This document shows positions 55,386 through 64,000 of a stretch of DNA of 64,000 nt, in pieces. Made by a program: the position numbers and the translations under genes. The stretch's first letter is position 1, and every line of letters begins with the position of its first letter. The stretch comes from Ascarosepion bandense (Eukaryota; Mollusca; Cephalopoda; Sepiida; Sepiidae), in the NCBI GenBank assembly GCA_037127315.1, contig JBBBDQ010001918.1, positions 1,126,001-1,190,000 on the forward strand, read 5' to 3'. Under the pieces are notes generated by a model. That model was not told the DNA's origin. It worked only from the letters and a program-made list of their open reading frames with translations, and did no database searches.

Positions 55386-56160
55386 AATATAGGTATTCAT
55401 AATTGATTTCATCAGATTTGTTGTTGCCCAAGTCAAAATGGCTATTGTAATTATTACTCCGAAATATTTTTGAGGTAAAAAAAAGTTTAATTCTAACAGT
55501 TTTATTTCTAAATGATGAAAAAAAGCTAAATTTTATGTGTTATTTCTCTTATAACATGGTGGGTGTATCCATTCATAATTATATAAACATTGTCTTTATT
55601 AATTATAAATTATTTTAAGTGTAGTCGTTAAAACCTTACAAGATTTCACAGTGAGGTTCTGGGGACTTTATGATTATAGATGTCAGTGAACTAAATTATA
55701 GAATAAGAGTAGAATCGTTAACTATAAATCAGTGTAAATTAATTCCAGTAATTAGCTCAACTCATTAACCTTTACAAAAAAAAGTATAAATACTGTAAAT
55801 ATATGCTATGGAAGGGAATATTTATTTAGAGAAAAAGTGAAAGGAAAAAATCCTACTCATTTGTATCTGATAATTAGATAACACAGTTGTTATTTTTTTC
55901 TTTTTCTCAGTTACTGTTCAAGATCAAAGCAAACTTTCTATAAAAGATTTATTAGACGCCATAACATAGCATTAAATGAAAGCATCATATACATAACGGA
56001 TTAGAGTTACAATATATTACAAAAAGATTCTATATGAACATGTATTAGAATCATCAAACATTTCTCTCTCTCTCACTCACACACACACACACACACACAT
56101 ATATGCAAAATATTTCACTATATTCTTTCTTTTATCAAATGTGTCATGCACTTTTGAATT
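55386..56160. other. AT-rich spacer
   Basis: A pyrimidine acceptor-like tract ends at about 55910 but no donor follows before a stop. (CT)n(CA)n at 56065-56099. Confidence 0.4.
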
Positions 56161-56164
56161 TTGA

Positions 56165-56745
56165 TTTTAATGTCATGTCCTTCCAGAACATAGCTGATCA
56201 TGACTCACTACAGATTCCTTTATTATTTGTGATTTCCATGTATTATTGGGAAAGATAGTAGAGTGGTTTCCCATGGCCTTATTTATGGCTTTCAATGTCA
56301 TGTCCCTTCAGGACATAGGCAGTCATGACTCTCCACAAATTTTTCATTATTATTTGTAAATCGCCATGTGGTACTGGAAAATATAGAGGAGTGGTTTCCC
56401 ATTCCTTTTTCATCATTTTCAATACCTTTCTCTGTGGCTTTCAATGCCATGTCCCTTCAGAACATAGGTGGTTGTGACTGACTACAGATTTTTCTTTATT
56501 TGTGAATTGCCATGTATTAGAAAAGATAATGGAATTTTCAAGTTTGGAATTCAGTTTTTCTTCTAGACTGGTTGTCACCCAAGGCTAGTGAGCCTAGTCT
56601 ATCTTGCTAATTAGATCATAGCTGAGGCTATAGATAAGATATGGATTCATGTATTTTTTAAGGGCATTTGTGTGAAAATGAAGGCAGCAGACAAGCATGG
56701 AACTTTGAAATCCCCTTTCAGCACCAATATTTACCCACATTATCC
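56165..56745 (-). mobile_element. SINE-like element with a triplicated segment
   Basis: A unit of about 125-150 bp starting ATGTCATGTCCCTTCAGGAC ATAGG is present three times in direct order (starts near 56170, 56297, 56446). Each contains CATGTRKTACTGGGAAAGAT A-type text. After the third, CTAGACTGGTTGTCACCCAA GGCTAG and the eroded tRNA-side body follow to about 56745. Confidence 0.6.
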
Positions 56746-57295
56746 ACACATCTTCATCAAATCAAAATTAACAGCTAAAATAAAATGGCAAGTGCAGTGT
56801 ATATCACAACACACAATTAGAATATATAAGATTTCATGTTTCTAGCATTTGCCATTTTAAATAAATAGCTTTGATAGAAACCTAGATTTACTTTAATTAA
56901 AGGAGTTTTTTTTCAAGTTATATAAAGAAATACAATAAAAAATTTCTCTCAGCAAGTTGAATTTTATTCAGATCTGATGACAAGCTATCAGAGATTTGTT
57001 TTTGAAATGAAACTTTATTATATCTCAAAACTACATTTTTATCCATCTGAAACTATATGGTTATTATTTTTAATTAAGTATCACAAAATACACATTTTTA
57101 AAGTCAGGAAATATTTTTAGATTATAAGAATATTTTTTTTGAGATAATAATGATTTAGTGATGCAAGTCTTACTCATAGCTGGTAAGAGAAAAGGTGGAT
57201 TAATGCTTTTCTAAAACTTGCATGTAAGTTAATATAACAAACTTGGCTCTCTTATTAACAATTCTGAGCTGTTGTCCATGACACTGCCTGCACAT
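56746..57295. other. spacer; its right end is the tRNA-SINE part of the 5S composite
   Basis: 57175-57295 in minus sense resembles the head and body of the common SINE (CCATGACACTGCC complement side, AACTTGGCTCTCTTATTAAC, TTACATGCAAGT complement). Confidence 0.45.
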
Positions 57296-57299
57296 CCTA

Positions 57300-57414
57300 G
57301 CTTACATCATCTAGTATTCCCAAGCAGTCACCCATCTATATACAGACCAGGCTCAAAATTGCTTAACTTTGGTGATTGTATGAGAACCAATGTTTAATCT
57401 TGATATGACCATAA
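57300..57414 (-). pseudogene. 5S rRNA-derived sequence (SINE head or pseudogene)
   Basis: On the minus strand it follows animal 5S rRNA almost end to end: CTTATGGTCATATCAAGATT, TTCTCATACAATCACCAAAG, TTAAGCAATTTTGAGCCTGG, ATAGATGGGTGACTGCTTGG GAATACTAGATG. The internal control region (AGTTAAGCAA...GATGGGTGAC) is recognisable. About a quarter of positions differ, so it is not functional. It runs directly into a tRNA-SINE-like segment (57175-57299), suggesting a composite 5S/tRNA SINE. Confidence 0.82.
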
Positions 57415-57653
57415 GTTTTCTAGTTGAAGGAAAATGACTTCAAAATGTTGAATATTTCACATAAATGATTGCTATTCATTTATGTCTGTGCAGAACAAAC
57501 TTGCTTTCATTCTAACTATGCACAATAGATATTGGCATTGTTTGATAATCAAATCATTAGATTCCAATAAATATTTATGTTATATATCAATAAAACATGA
57601 AGTGGCTAATAATGTAAGATGGTGTAGTGCCACTTATTAAAAAACTCTTTCAG

Positions 57654-57739
57654 AATGTTTCTCTGGAGGAATTCTTCCTTGCCCTCAAGTGTCTGGAGCA
57701 AAAATTAAATTACTCTCTTGGTAAACTAACATTACACAG
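57654..57739 (+). CDS. candidate exon 4 of unidentified multi-exon gene
   Basis: It follows an acceptor (AAACTCTTTCAG, ends 57653) and is open in the phase left by the 44713-44862 segment: NVSLEEFFLALKCLEQKLNY SLGKLTLHR. The end is ambiguous: CAG|GTGTAA at 57740, GT|GTAAGT two bases later, or an earlier TTG|GTAAAC at 57721. Helix-forming composition with few stops in the other frames' favour suggests genuine coding. Joined to the preceding exon the peptide runs smoothly (QYFLQTIL then NVSLEEFF). Function unknown. Confidence 0.52.
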
Positions 57740-57806
57740 GTGTAAGTGTTTCTGTTTAGACTTTATACCATATGTATTATAATTGGATATCTAATTGGTG
57801 CATTAT

Positions 57807-57810
<4 letters not shown>

Positions 57811-57843
<33 letters not shown>
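57811..57843. repeat. (GT)n microsatellite
   Basis: Sixteen uninterrupted GT units. Confidence 0.95.
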
Positions 57844-57845
<2 letters not shown>

Positions 57846-57879
57846 TTAATATTAAATATGTTGAGTTTCATTAATACAT

Positions 57880-57975
57880 GCTTATGGCCACATCATGTTG
57901 AAACACTGGGTTTCCTGTAGGACCACTAAAGTTAAGCAAATGTTGAGACTGGTCACACTAGGATTTAATACACTT
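57880..57975 (+). pseudogene. 5S rRNA-derived sequence, second copy
   Basis: GCTTATGGCCACATCATGTT GAAACACTGGGTTTCCTGTA, then ACCACTAAAGTTAAGCAAAT GTTGAGACTGGTC matches the first 80 or so bases of animal 5S rRNA in plus sense; the 3' third is missing. It lies 470 bp from the reverse-oriented copy at 57300. Confidence 0.78.
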
Positions 57976-58054
57976 AGAATTTCAATACAAAAGGTATATC
58001 CAACATTATCTAAAAAATATTTGATAGTTTTATTGCACTTTACTACTACTACTT

Positions 58055-58450
58055 CTATGTGAGTTCAGGACGTAGGTGATCATGGCCTTCCACATCTCTA
58101 TTCCTTGTAGCTCTTAGTACTCCTTCTCCTGTTACCCCTTCCAAACCCTGCTCTGCCATCCATCTTTCCAAGTCGATCATGCATATTATGCACTGCTTTC
58201 CCTTATCTCTCTTTTCCTCTACCTGCCCTGTGAGTTTCAGATTCTCCAAGTCTCCTTCCTCATTACATATCTCCGAAACTTCAACTGTCTTTTCTTTATG
58301 TTAATTATCAGTTTCCTTTTCATTTCCATCCTCTCCAAAATCTCATAATTGCTCATATGTTCAGTTCATTGTATCCTTAGCATCTACCTGTAGAACCACA
58401 TTTTGGTTGCTTCCAGTCTTTCTCTCATCTTCGATGTTGGGCTCCTCAAC
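58055..58450 (-). mobile_element. RTE-type LINE 3' end
   Basis: Minus strand: 'RLEATKMWFYR-MLRI' at about 58390-58430, KRQLKFRRYVMRKE, MENLKLTGQVEEKRDKGKQC, MIDLERWMAEQGLEGVTGEG and VLRATRNRD, ending in the shared CGTAGGTGATCATGGCCTTC CAC tail and an (ACT)n-like end. This is the best preserved terminal segment of the RTE family and defines its C-terminus. Confidence 0.72.
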
Positions 58451-58894
58451 TCTAAATAACATAAAAAATAAGAAGCAAGAAAAACTACATTCAACTGAAG
58501 AAGAAATGAAGGTCTGCTTATTGCACATTTGACCAAACGTTGAAGAAATCATGAAAAAAATCCAAGTACAGCTTTCACACTTTAAAAACAATCCAAACAA
58601 TTTGTTAGAGTTAAAAAGATCTCTGTAGAAAATATTTTTTTAATTTTTTAACTTCAATAAACTTTAATTCAAAAAAGGCATGAATTTAATATTCCCTGTG
58701 GCATCTTTTTTTCGTTACTGATCTCACTAATTTTATCAAATGCACAATTCAGTTAAATATTGATAAATAATCAGATAGTGCAGTTGAAAAGACAAATCTT
58801 CAGGTCGGTCCTATTCTTATTTTATGAGTCATGTCCCTTCAAAATGTGGATGATCATTGCTCTTCACAATCATTTGGCTTTTGTTGCTCTATGT
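58451..58894. other. spacer ending in an RTE tail
   Basis: 58825-58894 is another RTE 3' end scrap (CATGTCCCTTCAAAATGTGG ATGATCATTGCTCTTCAC), interrupted by the hAT-like element. Confidence 0.45.
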
Positions 58895-59596
58895 CAGAGG
58901 TTCTCAACCAGGGCAGAATTCCCTTGTTTCAGTGAGGAGAGGGAAAATAAACTTTACATTTTAGTTTTTACTTGTAGAATTCTGTGTAATTGTAGGTTAT
59001 CTGTTGCCATTTTTTAAAACGTGTTTTCTTGTGGGTTATCTGTTGCCACCTTTTAATTTACATATATTTCTGATCTTTTATAAAGTTAGATGAGGTATTT
59101 AAAATGTTAATTGCCTTGTTTTTTCTTTCTTTTTTCAGACTAAATGAATCTTTGGGATAGTATAATTTTACAAAGCTGTTTTTGTAAAAAAGTTGGAAAA
59201 TTAATTTTTAAAAAGTGGTGAGAGATAACTCACGAGTACTGAATTTTATTTAGTTAATTACAATATCCTGGCATTCTATTGAATATTTTGTTTATTAAAG
59301 TATGCTTTAGTTTAATTATTTAATCATTAGTTATGATTTAAAACAAATTAATGTACACTTATTTAAGTTTTAAAAATCCATCAACATTTTCTATTTATAT
59401 TAATTTTGCAATACTCGTCTATATAAAATAATCCATGTAAGTATATTCATTAATAGGGAAAAGTATGAAGATTATCATTAATATATGCATATTATTTGGA
59501 ATGCATCTTTTGAGTCAGACAATCTTGGAAGGTGGGGATAACATTCTGACTTATATTGAAAAGGGTGCATTGGGGAAAAAAGATTGAGAACCACTG
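58895..59596. mobile_element. non-autonomous hAT-type element
   Basis: The ends are inverted: CAGAGGTTCTCAACC at 58895 and CAGTGGTTCTCAATC reading inward from 59596, typical of hAT elements. The flanks CTCTATGT (58887-58894) and CTCTAAGT (59597-59604) form an 8-bp target duplication with one mismatch, the hAT signature. The 702-bp interior has no transposase. It inserted into an RTE LINE tail. Confidence 0.82.
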
Positions 59597-59759
59597 CTCT
59601 AAGTAGTAGTATTTGACCATTCACCATCACATTTTGTCCCCACTTTGCCATCTATTCACCCTTATATCAATTTATTAGGTACATTACTCACTGTTTATTC
59701 ATGCCATAATAATGGAAAAGAAGCCTCAAACTACCTGTACTTTTAATAGTTTATATATA

Positions 59760-61326
59760 CAGTGGGGTGAAACAAATATTCGTACACATGAAAAACTGTA
59801 TTTTAGTGATTGTAAAACCCTTAACTGAAACAAAATTTGATATATTTTATGTATAAAGATACATACTACTAAAAAATAATAATAATCTGAAATAATTCTT
59901 ATTCTAACAGAAATTAATGCATTATTTTCAATTTAAGGGGTGAAAAAGTATTCGTACAAATCAATTTTAACGAATATTTTATGGTAGTATTTTTTAGAAT
60001 TTTCAAGTAATGTTATCAGTAGCTATAGTTAACGCTATTAGCCACTATCAGAGCATTCTGCAATAGCTAGTCTTACATGAAGTTTCTAATAATGCCTAAA
60101 GGGAAAGAAGTGACTATTTGACAAAAACAGCTGATTTTGTCTCTTTGGAAAGATGGGAATAGTTATAGAACAATTTCTAGCAACCTGAAAATTCCTTTTA
60201 CTACAATTGCTTCGTTCATTGCGTGGTTTAAGACTCGTAACAGCATTGAAAACCTAAGACGAACAGGTGCTCCGAGGAAGATTTCTCCAAGATCAGCAAG
60301 GATATTAGGATGCCAGATCCAACAAAATCCACAGGTTACCCAAGAAGAGCTGCAGGAACATCTGAGTGCATCTGGGATTAAAGTAACCAAATGTACAATA
60401 AGTAATGAACTACAGAGAAACAGTCTGAAATCACGTAGCCCAAGGAAGACTCCACTACTCTTGAAACGACACAGATGCTAGGCTAAAATTCACTAAAAAG
60501 CATAAGAATAAAGAATGTACGTTTTGGGAAAAGGTATTATGGACTGATGAAACTAAAATAGAGTTGTTTGGTCATAATTATTGAAATCATGTGTGGAGGA
60601 AAGACGGTGAAGTCTACTTACCAAAGAACACTGTGCTAACTGTAAAGTTTGGTGGTGGCAGCATCATGATATGGGGCTGTTTTTCTGCAAAAGGTGTTGG
60701 TAAAATATCAGTAATAAATGGTAAGATGAATGCCGAAAGCTACCAGAAACTTTTACAAGACAATTTAATGACTTCTGTTGAGAAGTTTCGGCTACCTCCT
60801 GATTGGATTCTTCAAGATAATGATCCTAAGCATACTGCTAGATCGACAAAGAAATGGTTCGTTGAAAGTAACATTAAAAGTAACTTGCAATGGCCAAGTC
60901 AGTCCCCAGACTTGAACCCAATCGAGAATTTATGGCGATATTTGAAAATTCAAATTGTGAAAAGAGCCCCCAAAAATATCGAGAATTTGAAGACAATATG
61001 CCAAGAAGAATGGGAAAAAATACCAGTCAATGTGTGCAAATCATTAGTTGAGACATACAGGAATAGACTGGTAGCTGTTGAACTGAATAAAGGATATTCC
61101 ACAAAGTATTAAATTAATATGCTTTTGTTGTTTTGTACGAATACTTTTTCACCCCTTAAAATGAAAATAATGCATTAATTTCTGTTAGAATAAGAATTAT
61201 TTCAGATTATTATTATTTTTAGTAGTATGTATCTTTATACATAAAATATATCAAATTTTGTTTCAGTTAAGGGTTTTACAATCATTAAAATACAATTTTT
61301 CATGTGTACGAATATTTGTTTCACCC

Positions 61327-61331
<5 letters not shown>
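59760..61331 (+). mobile_element. Tc1-type transposon with long IR/DR ends
   Basis: Terminal inverted repeats of about 199 bp (59760-59958 and 61134-61331) are nearly identical. Each contains an outer and an inner copy of a GGGGTGAAAMAAKTATTCGT AC motif (left: 59764 and 59937; right: complements at about 61151 and 61325). This IR/DR layout is known from Sleeping Beauty-like Tc1 elements. TA flanks both ends (59758-59759; 61332-61333, inside a TA tract). The internal transposase is broken. Confidence 0.93.
60092..61112 (+). pseudogene. Tc1-type DDE transposase with few lesions
   Basis: Start ATG at 60092 (MPKGKEVT). N-terminal helix-turn-helix: LWKDGNSYRTISSNLKIPFT, with RRTGAPRKISPRSARI and QEELQEHLSASGIKVTKCTI. 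Catalytic domain: WTDETKIELFG, GGGSIMIWGCFSAKGVGK, LQDNDPKHTARSTKKWF (second Asp) and SPDLNPIENLWRYLK (third, Glu). The C-terminus ends at TAA 61112. Lesions: an in-frame TGA at 60119-60121, a +1 shift near 60474 and a TGA at about 60581. With near-identical ends, this is a recently dead copy. The enzyme cuts and pastes at TA. Confidence 0.9.

Positions 61332-61360
<29 letters not shown>
61332..61360. repeat. (TA)n at the Tc1/Penelope junction
   Basis: About 14 TA units between the right end of the Tc1 element and the first recognisable Penelope family B sequence. Confidence 0.9.
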
Positions 61361-61365
<5 letters not shown>

Positions 61366-61456
61366 CTTGTTATTTGTAATAATAATAACCTAATTTATAT
61401 AACCTTGTTATTTCTAACAATAATAACCCTATCAAATTTAAACTAGCAATGACTAA

Positions 61457-61524
61457 TGTGATGTCCGCGTGAGTATAAAATGAACCCGCTCAGTTGAGAT
61501 TGAAACTCTTCAATAGACAGCAAA
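61457..61524 (+). repeat. short left terminal repeat
   Basis: TGTGATGTCCGCGTGAGTAT AAAATGAACCC...AGACAGCAAA. About nine differences from the right repeat, mostly G/A changes, indicating considerable age. Confidence 0.75.
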
Positions 61525-61749
61525 CCTGGCGACAAAGTTGAGATAATTTGACAAGCTTCAAATGAACAAAAACATTACCCCCTCAACAACAACAACAACA
61601 TAAGTAAAACTTTGAATTAACAACAACGCAAGTAAAACCTTAAATTGACATTACAAAACATTACCCCTTCAACAGCAAAAAAAAAAAGTACTCGAATTCA
61701 ACAACATGCGAGTAATGAACTTCGAAAATAACAAATTATTTCGAAAGAA

Positions 61750-63113
61750 ATGGCTCTCTCTATGCCAACAATAGAGCCCCTAGATTGGGAAAACTCCAAT
61801 CAGGAGCAAGCATGGAGAGAATGGAGTGAACATATTGAAGATGCATTTACAGCGTTTGATATAACAGATGATAAACAACAACTATCACTCTTTTGATTTT
61901 ACGGGGAAAAGAAACTGAAAGATATCCTCAAAACCTTAACACTGGAGATACCACCAGGCCAAGTAGAGCCTACATACAAAACAACAAAAATAACACTGGA
62001 TGAATATTTCAACCAGAAAACAAATAGTCTTTGAAAGATATAAATTCAGGACGCTTAGTCAAGAAAATGGGGAGTCAACACACAACTATGTCACCCGTCT
62101 ACACATACAAGGAGTAAAATGCAACTTTGGTGAATACAACCTGGACAAGGCTATAGTGGACCAATTAATAGAAAAATGCTCATCAAGTAAATTACACTGA
62201 GCATATTTGAAAGAAACTGATTTAACAGTAGAGGAAGCACTTCAAAGAGCATTCATATTTGAATCCACTGAAACACAAGCCAAACAAATAGAAGAGAATG
62301 AAAGAGAGCACTCAGATATCCACAAAATTACAACCAATTACAAGTAACAACAACGAGATAACAGTGGGTATAGAAAACTATTCAGGGACAACAACCCATT
62401 AAAAACGGTTACAAAATGCTATGGGTGTGATGGCTTCAACCACACACACGGTCAAATAAAATGCCTAGCATTTGGAAAAAATGTAGCTACTGTGGAATAA
62501 TAAATCACTTTGAAAAGACATGCTTAAAAAAAAAAAAAAGGAATAGTGGTAAAGGGAAAACGAAGATGTCAGATGGCCACAATTATGTCCAACCAGTATC
62601 GATGAATCTGAATAATTCAGAGAGCCAGGCATTCGTTTTTCAGGTGAAACCTATTCATTCAGCAGATAGCAAAATTGTCCATATTGACGACAAACCAGTC
62701 AAAATATTAATAGATTCTGGAGCAGACATCAACCTTATCGATGGCAAAATGTTCAAAGAGATTCTTAAAGTACGGCCAAACTTAACATTAAAAGAAACAA
62801 ATTCTAAACCAAAAGCCTATGGGAATATTTCAATACCATTAAAAGGAGAATATTTTGCAACGCTGACGAATGGTCCCAGAAGAAAAGCCCACGATCATTA
62901 CAAAGGCATATCAAGGTGGTAACATATTAAGTGGGCCAGTATTGAACTAGGGTTTATCACCACCCCACAGGTGAAATCGGTTACAACAAAAAGTATCCCG
63001 AAATCAACAAAAGAAATTCTAGATCGACACCTACCCTTGTTGGAAGGATTAAGAAGAATGAAAAATTTCCAACATAAAATTAGACTAGACAACAATGTTA
63101 TACCTGTTGCAGA
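61750..63113 (+). pseudogene. gypsy-type Gag and aspartic protease remnant
   Basis: Gag begins MALSMPTIEPLDWENSNQEQ and AWREWSEHIEDAFTAFDI. Frame changes and stops follow near 61890, 62030, 62200 and 62346. Visible further on: FRTLSQENGESTHNYVTRLH, KCYGCDGFNHTHGQIKC and KCSYCGIINHFEKTC (two CCHC zinc knuckles for RNA binding), then the protease active site VKILIDSGADINLIDG (DSGA instead of the commoner DTGA). The tail ELGFIT...RHLPLLEGLRRMKNFQHKI is the lead-in to RT, cut off by the right repeat. Gag packages element RNA and the protease cleaves the polyprotein. Not functional. Confidence 0.85.
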
Positions 63114-63181
63114 TGTGATATCCACGTGAGTATAAATAGAACCCGCTTGGTTGAGGTTGGAACTCTTCAGTAGACAGCAAA
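63114..63181 (+). repeat. short right terminal repeat
   Basis: TGTGATATCCACGTGAGTAT AAATAGAACCC...AGACAGCAAA, followed directly by the target duplicate ACTAA. Confidence 0.75.
63131..63171 (+). promoter_or_regulatory. core promoter-like TATA box and initiator in the LTR
   Basis: TATAAATAG at 63131 lies about 38 nt upstream of a TCAGT initiator-like sequence (63167-63171). The left repeat has TATAAAATG at 61473 in the same place. It would drive the element's RNA; activity is unproven. Confidence 0.45.
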
Positions 63182-63189
63182 ACTAATAT

Positions 63190-63643
63190 AGTGTATGAAT
63201 TTCAATGCCCTGTACAAGGTTGTTTTTCTTGTTATAAATCAATTACCTATATTGGCCATACTACCATTTCCCTGAGTAGACACCTTAGATGCCATCTCTC
63301 TAGTTATAATAGTGCTATAAAAACACATTTATTAACCCATAACTTACAAGAATCCTTAAGAAAAATTTTGGTTGAAAATACAAAAATACTATTTAAGTCA
63401 CAATATCAAAGACACCTTGCTATAAGAGAGGCACTATATATCAAACAATTTTCTCCTACCATCAACCTTAAACTATGTAACAGTGGAAATGGAGTTTTGA
63501 AAGTTAAAAAAAAAATAAACAGTTGCCCACTATGCGCATCATGTGACAGCTTTAAAGAATTCTCGTTGTCAAAAACAAAAATCACTAAAACAAAAAATTA
63601 CATTACAGTCATGCATGAGAACATAACAACACCGGAAAAATAA
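63190..63643 (+). CDS. Penelope family B GIY-YIG endonuclease domain, open
   Basis: An uninterrupted frame of about 150 codons: MYEFQCPVQGCFSCYK (Cys pair), SITYIGHTTISLSRHLRCHL (GIY-YIG core and Arg), LRKILVENTKILFKSQYQRH, LAIREALYIKQFSPTINLKL (Glu helix), and a Cys-rich end SCPLCASCDSF to TAA at 63643. It is the C-terminal nuclease of a Penelope-like polyprotein, which nicks target DNA to prime reverse transcription. It shares the scheme of the 8767-9111 domain of family A but differs at most positions. The upstream RT is missing and the gypsy insertion separates it from its own linker, so it is a fragment of a broken element despite being open. Confidence 0.82.
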
Positions 63644-63845
63644 CATCCTTGAAAATGGCTTGTAAAGAGGCTGAAAGCACTTGGAATGTAAAAAATTATA
63701 GCACATTTTTACATTCTTTATCTCCAGCAATTAGGTAACAGGTAAGAATACTAGAAAAATTAAATCAGAAATTAATAAAATCTTCCTTGTTGGTCGTATT
63801 TAACAAAACACATTTAAATGAAAGATTGCTGTCCAAATATACATT

Positions 63846-64000
63846 AATATATATATACGCGCACACACACACACACACGCATATATGATGCCTGTTGACT
63901 TGTTAAAAGTGTATGATTTGGCTTGTTTGGCTGATTTTGTTTACTGGCATATCAACCTGAATGGGTAATTTAATGTCAAAATCTAAATATTGAATGCAAT
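63846..64000. other. (TA)n(CA)n then a short dispersed repeat
   Basis: (TA)n and (CA)n at about 63848-63880. 63915-63990 (TTGTTTGGCTGATTTTGTTT A, GGCATATCAACCTGAATGGG TAATTTAATG) matches 3680-3765. Confidence 0.5.

Larger units (their letters stand above)
61457..63181 (+). mobile_element. gypsy-type LTR retrotransposon, truncated, inserted in Penelope B
   Basis: It is flanked by ACTAA at 61452-61456 and 63182-63186 (5-bp target duplication). 68-bp terminal direct repeats (61457-61524, 63114-63181) enclose a PBS-like TGGCGACAAAGTTGAG (61527), gag and protease. The pol gene stops just after the protease/RT junction, so RT, RNase H and integrase are deleted. Confidence 0.85.
61361..63845 (+). 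mobile_element. Penelope-like element family B, interrupted by a gypsy element
   Basis: 61361-61456 carries the linker just before the endonuclease (ACCTTGTTATTTCTAACAAT AATAACC, with a partial duplication). After the gypsy insertion it resumes at 63182 with ACTAATATAGTGTATGAATT TCAATGCC and runs through the endonuclease and 3' region. The end is near (TA)n/(CA)n at 63846. The homologous copy at 37630 shows the uninterrupted order. 5'-truncated at a (TA)n tract. Confidence 0.82.

Noticed and set aside
55895..56005. Strong acceptor followed by about 30 open codons
   Set aside because: No donor before the stop, and the peptide is unremarkable.
57300..57975. Functional 5S rRNA genes
   Set aside because: Both copies have many substitutions and one is truncated; no T-run terminator at the right place.

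Overview
This looks like a stretch of nuclear DNA from an animal with a large, AT-rich, repeat-laden genome. There are no bacterial operons, no ribosome binding sites and no long intact host gene. The retroelement mix fits a mollusc, most likely a coleoid cephalopod such as an octopus or squid: several Penelope-like families, RTE and Jockey/CR1-group LINEs, tRNA-derived SINEs, mariner/Tc1 and hAT DNA elements, and many (TA)n and (CA)n tracts. The species is an inference.

Host gene content: four small plus-strand segments at 7012-7057, 29402-29538, 44713-44862 and 57654-57739 each have good splice sites and mutually compatible reading phases. They read as consecutive exons of one unidentified gene whose introns of about 22, 15 and 13 kb make up most of the window. 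Two further coding-like stretches are weaker (2-223 plus, 33288-33617 minus).

Layout: 0-7 kb holds a Tc1 scrap, a mariner deletion derivative and several LINE tails. 7.5-9.5 kb is a nearly full-length but frameshifted Penelope-like element. 10-13 kb has a minus-strand LINE and tandem repeats. 15-21 kb holds RTE fragments and a 3 kb minus-strand RTE LINE that carries an inserted inverted copy of part of itself and a SINE. 21.4-22 kb is a second Penelope copy. 24-29 kb has an RTE fragment, a complete but dead mariner (24817-26109), an 82-bp satellite and a second mariner-type element split by a SINE. 30-41 kb is mostly LINE, SINE and Penelope debris. 42.3 kb holds a strong candidate hammerhead ribozyme on the minus strand. 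45.6-46.2 kb is a LINE RNase H remnant. 49.5-50.8 kb is a strongly purine-biased tandem array. 56-58 kb contains two 5S rRNA-derived sequences. 58.9-63.8 kb is a stack of a hAT-like element, a Tc1-type element with long IR/DR ends, and a Penelope element with a gypsy-type LTR element inserted in it.

How it fits together: almost every recognisable reading frame is a decayed mobile-element protein. The window therefore records repeated nested insertion into long introns. The items most worth checking are the hammerhead ribozyme, the phase-consistent four-exon gene, the permuted TA-bounded Penelope copies and the 5S/tRNA composite SINE.
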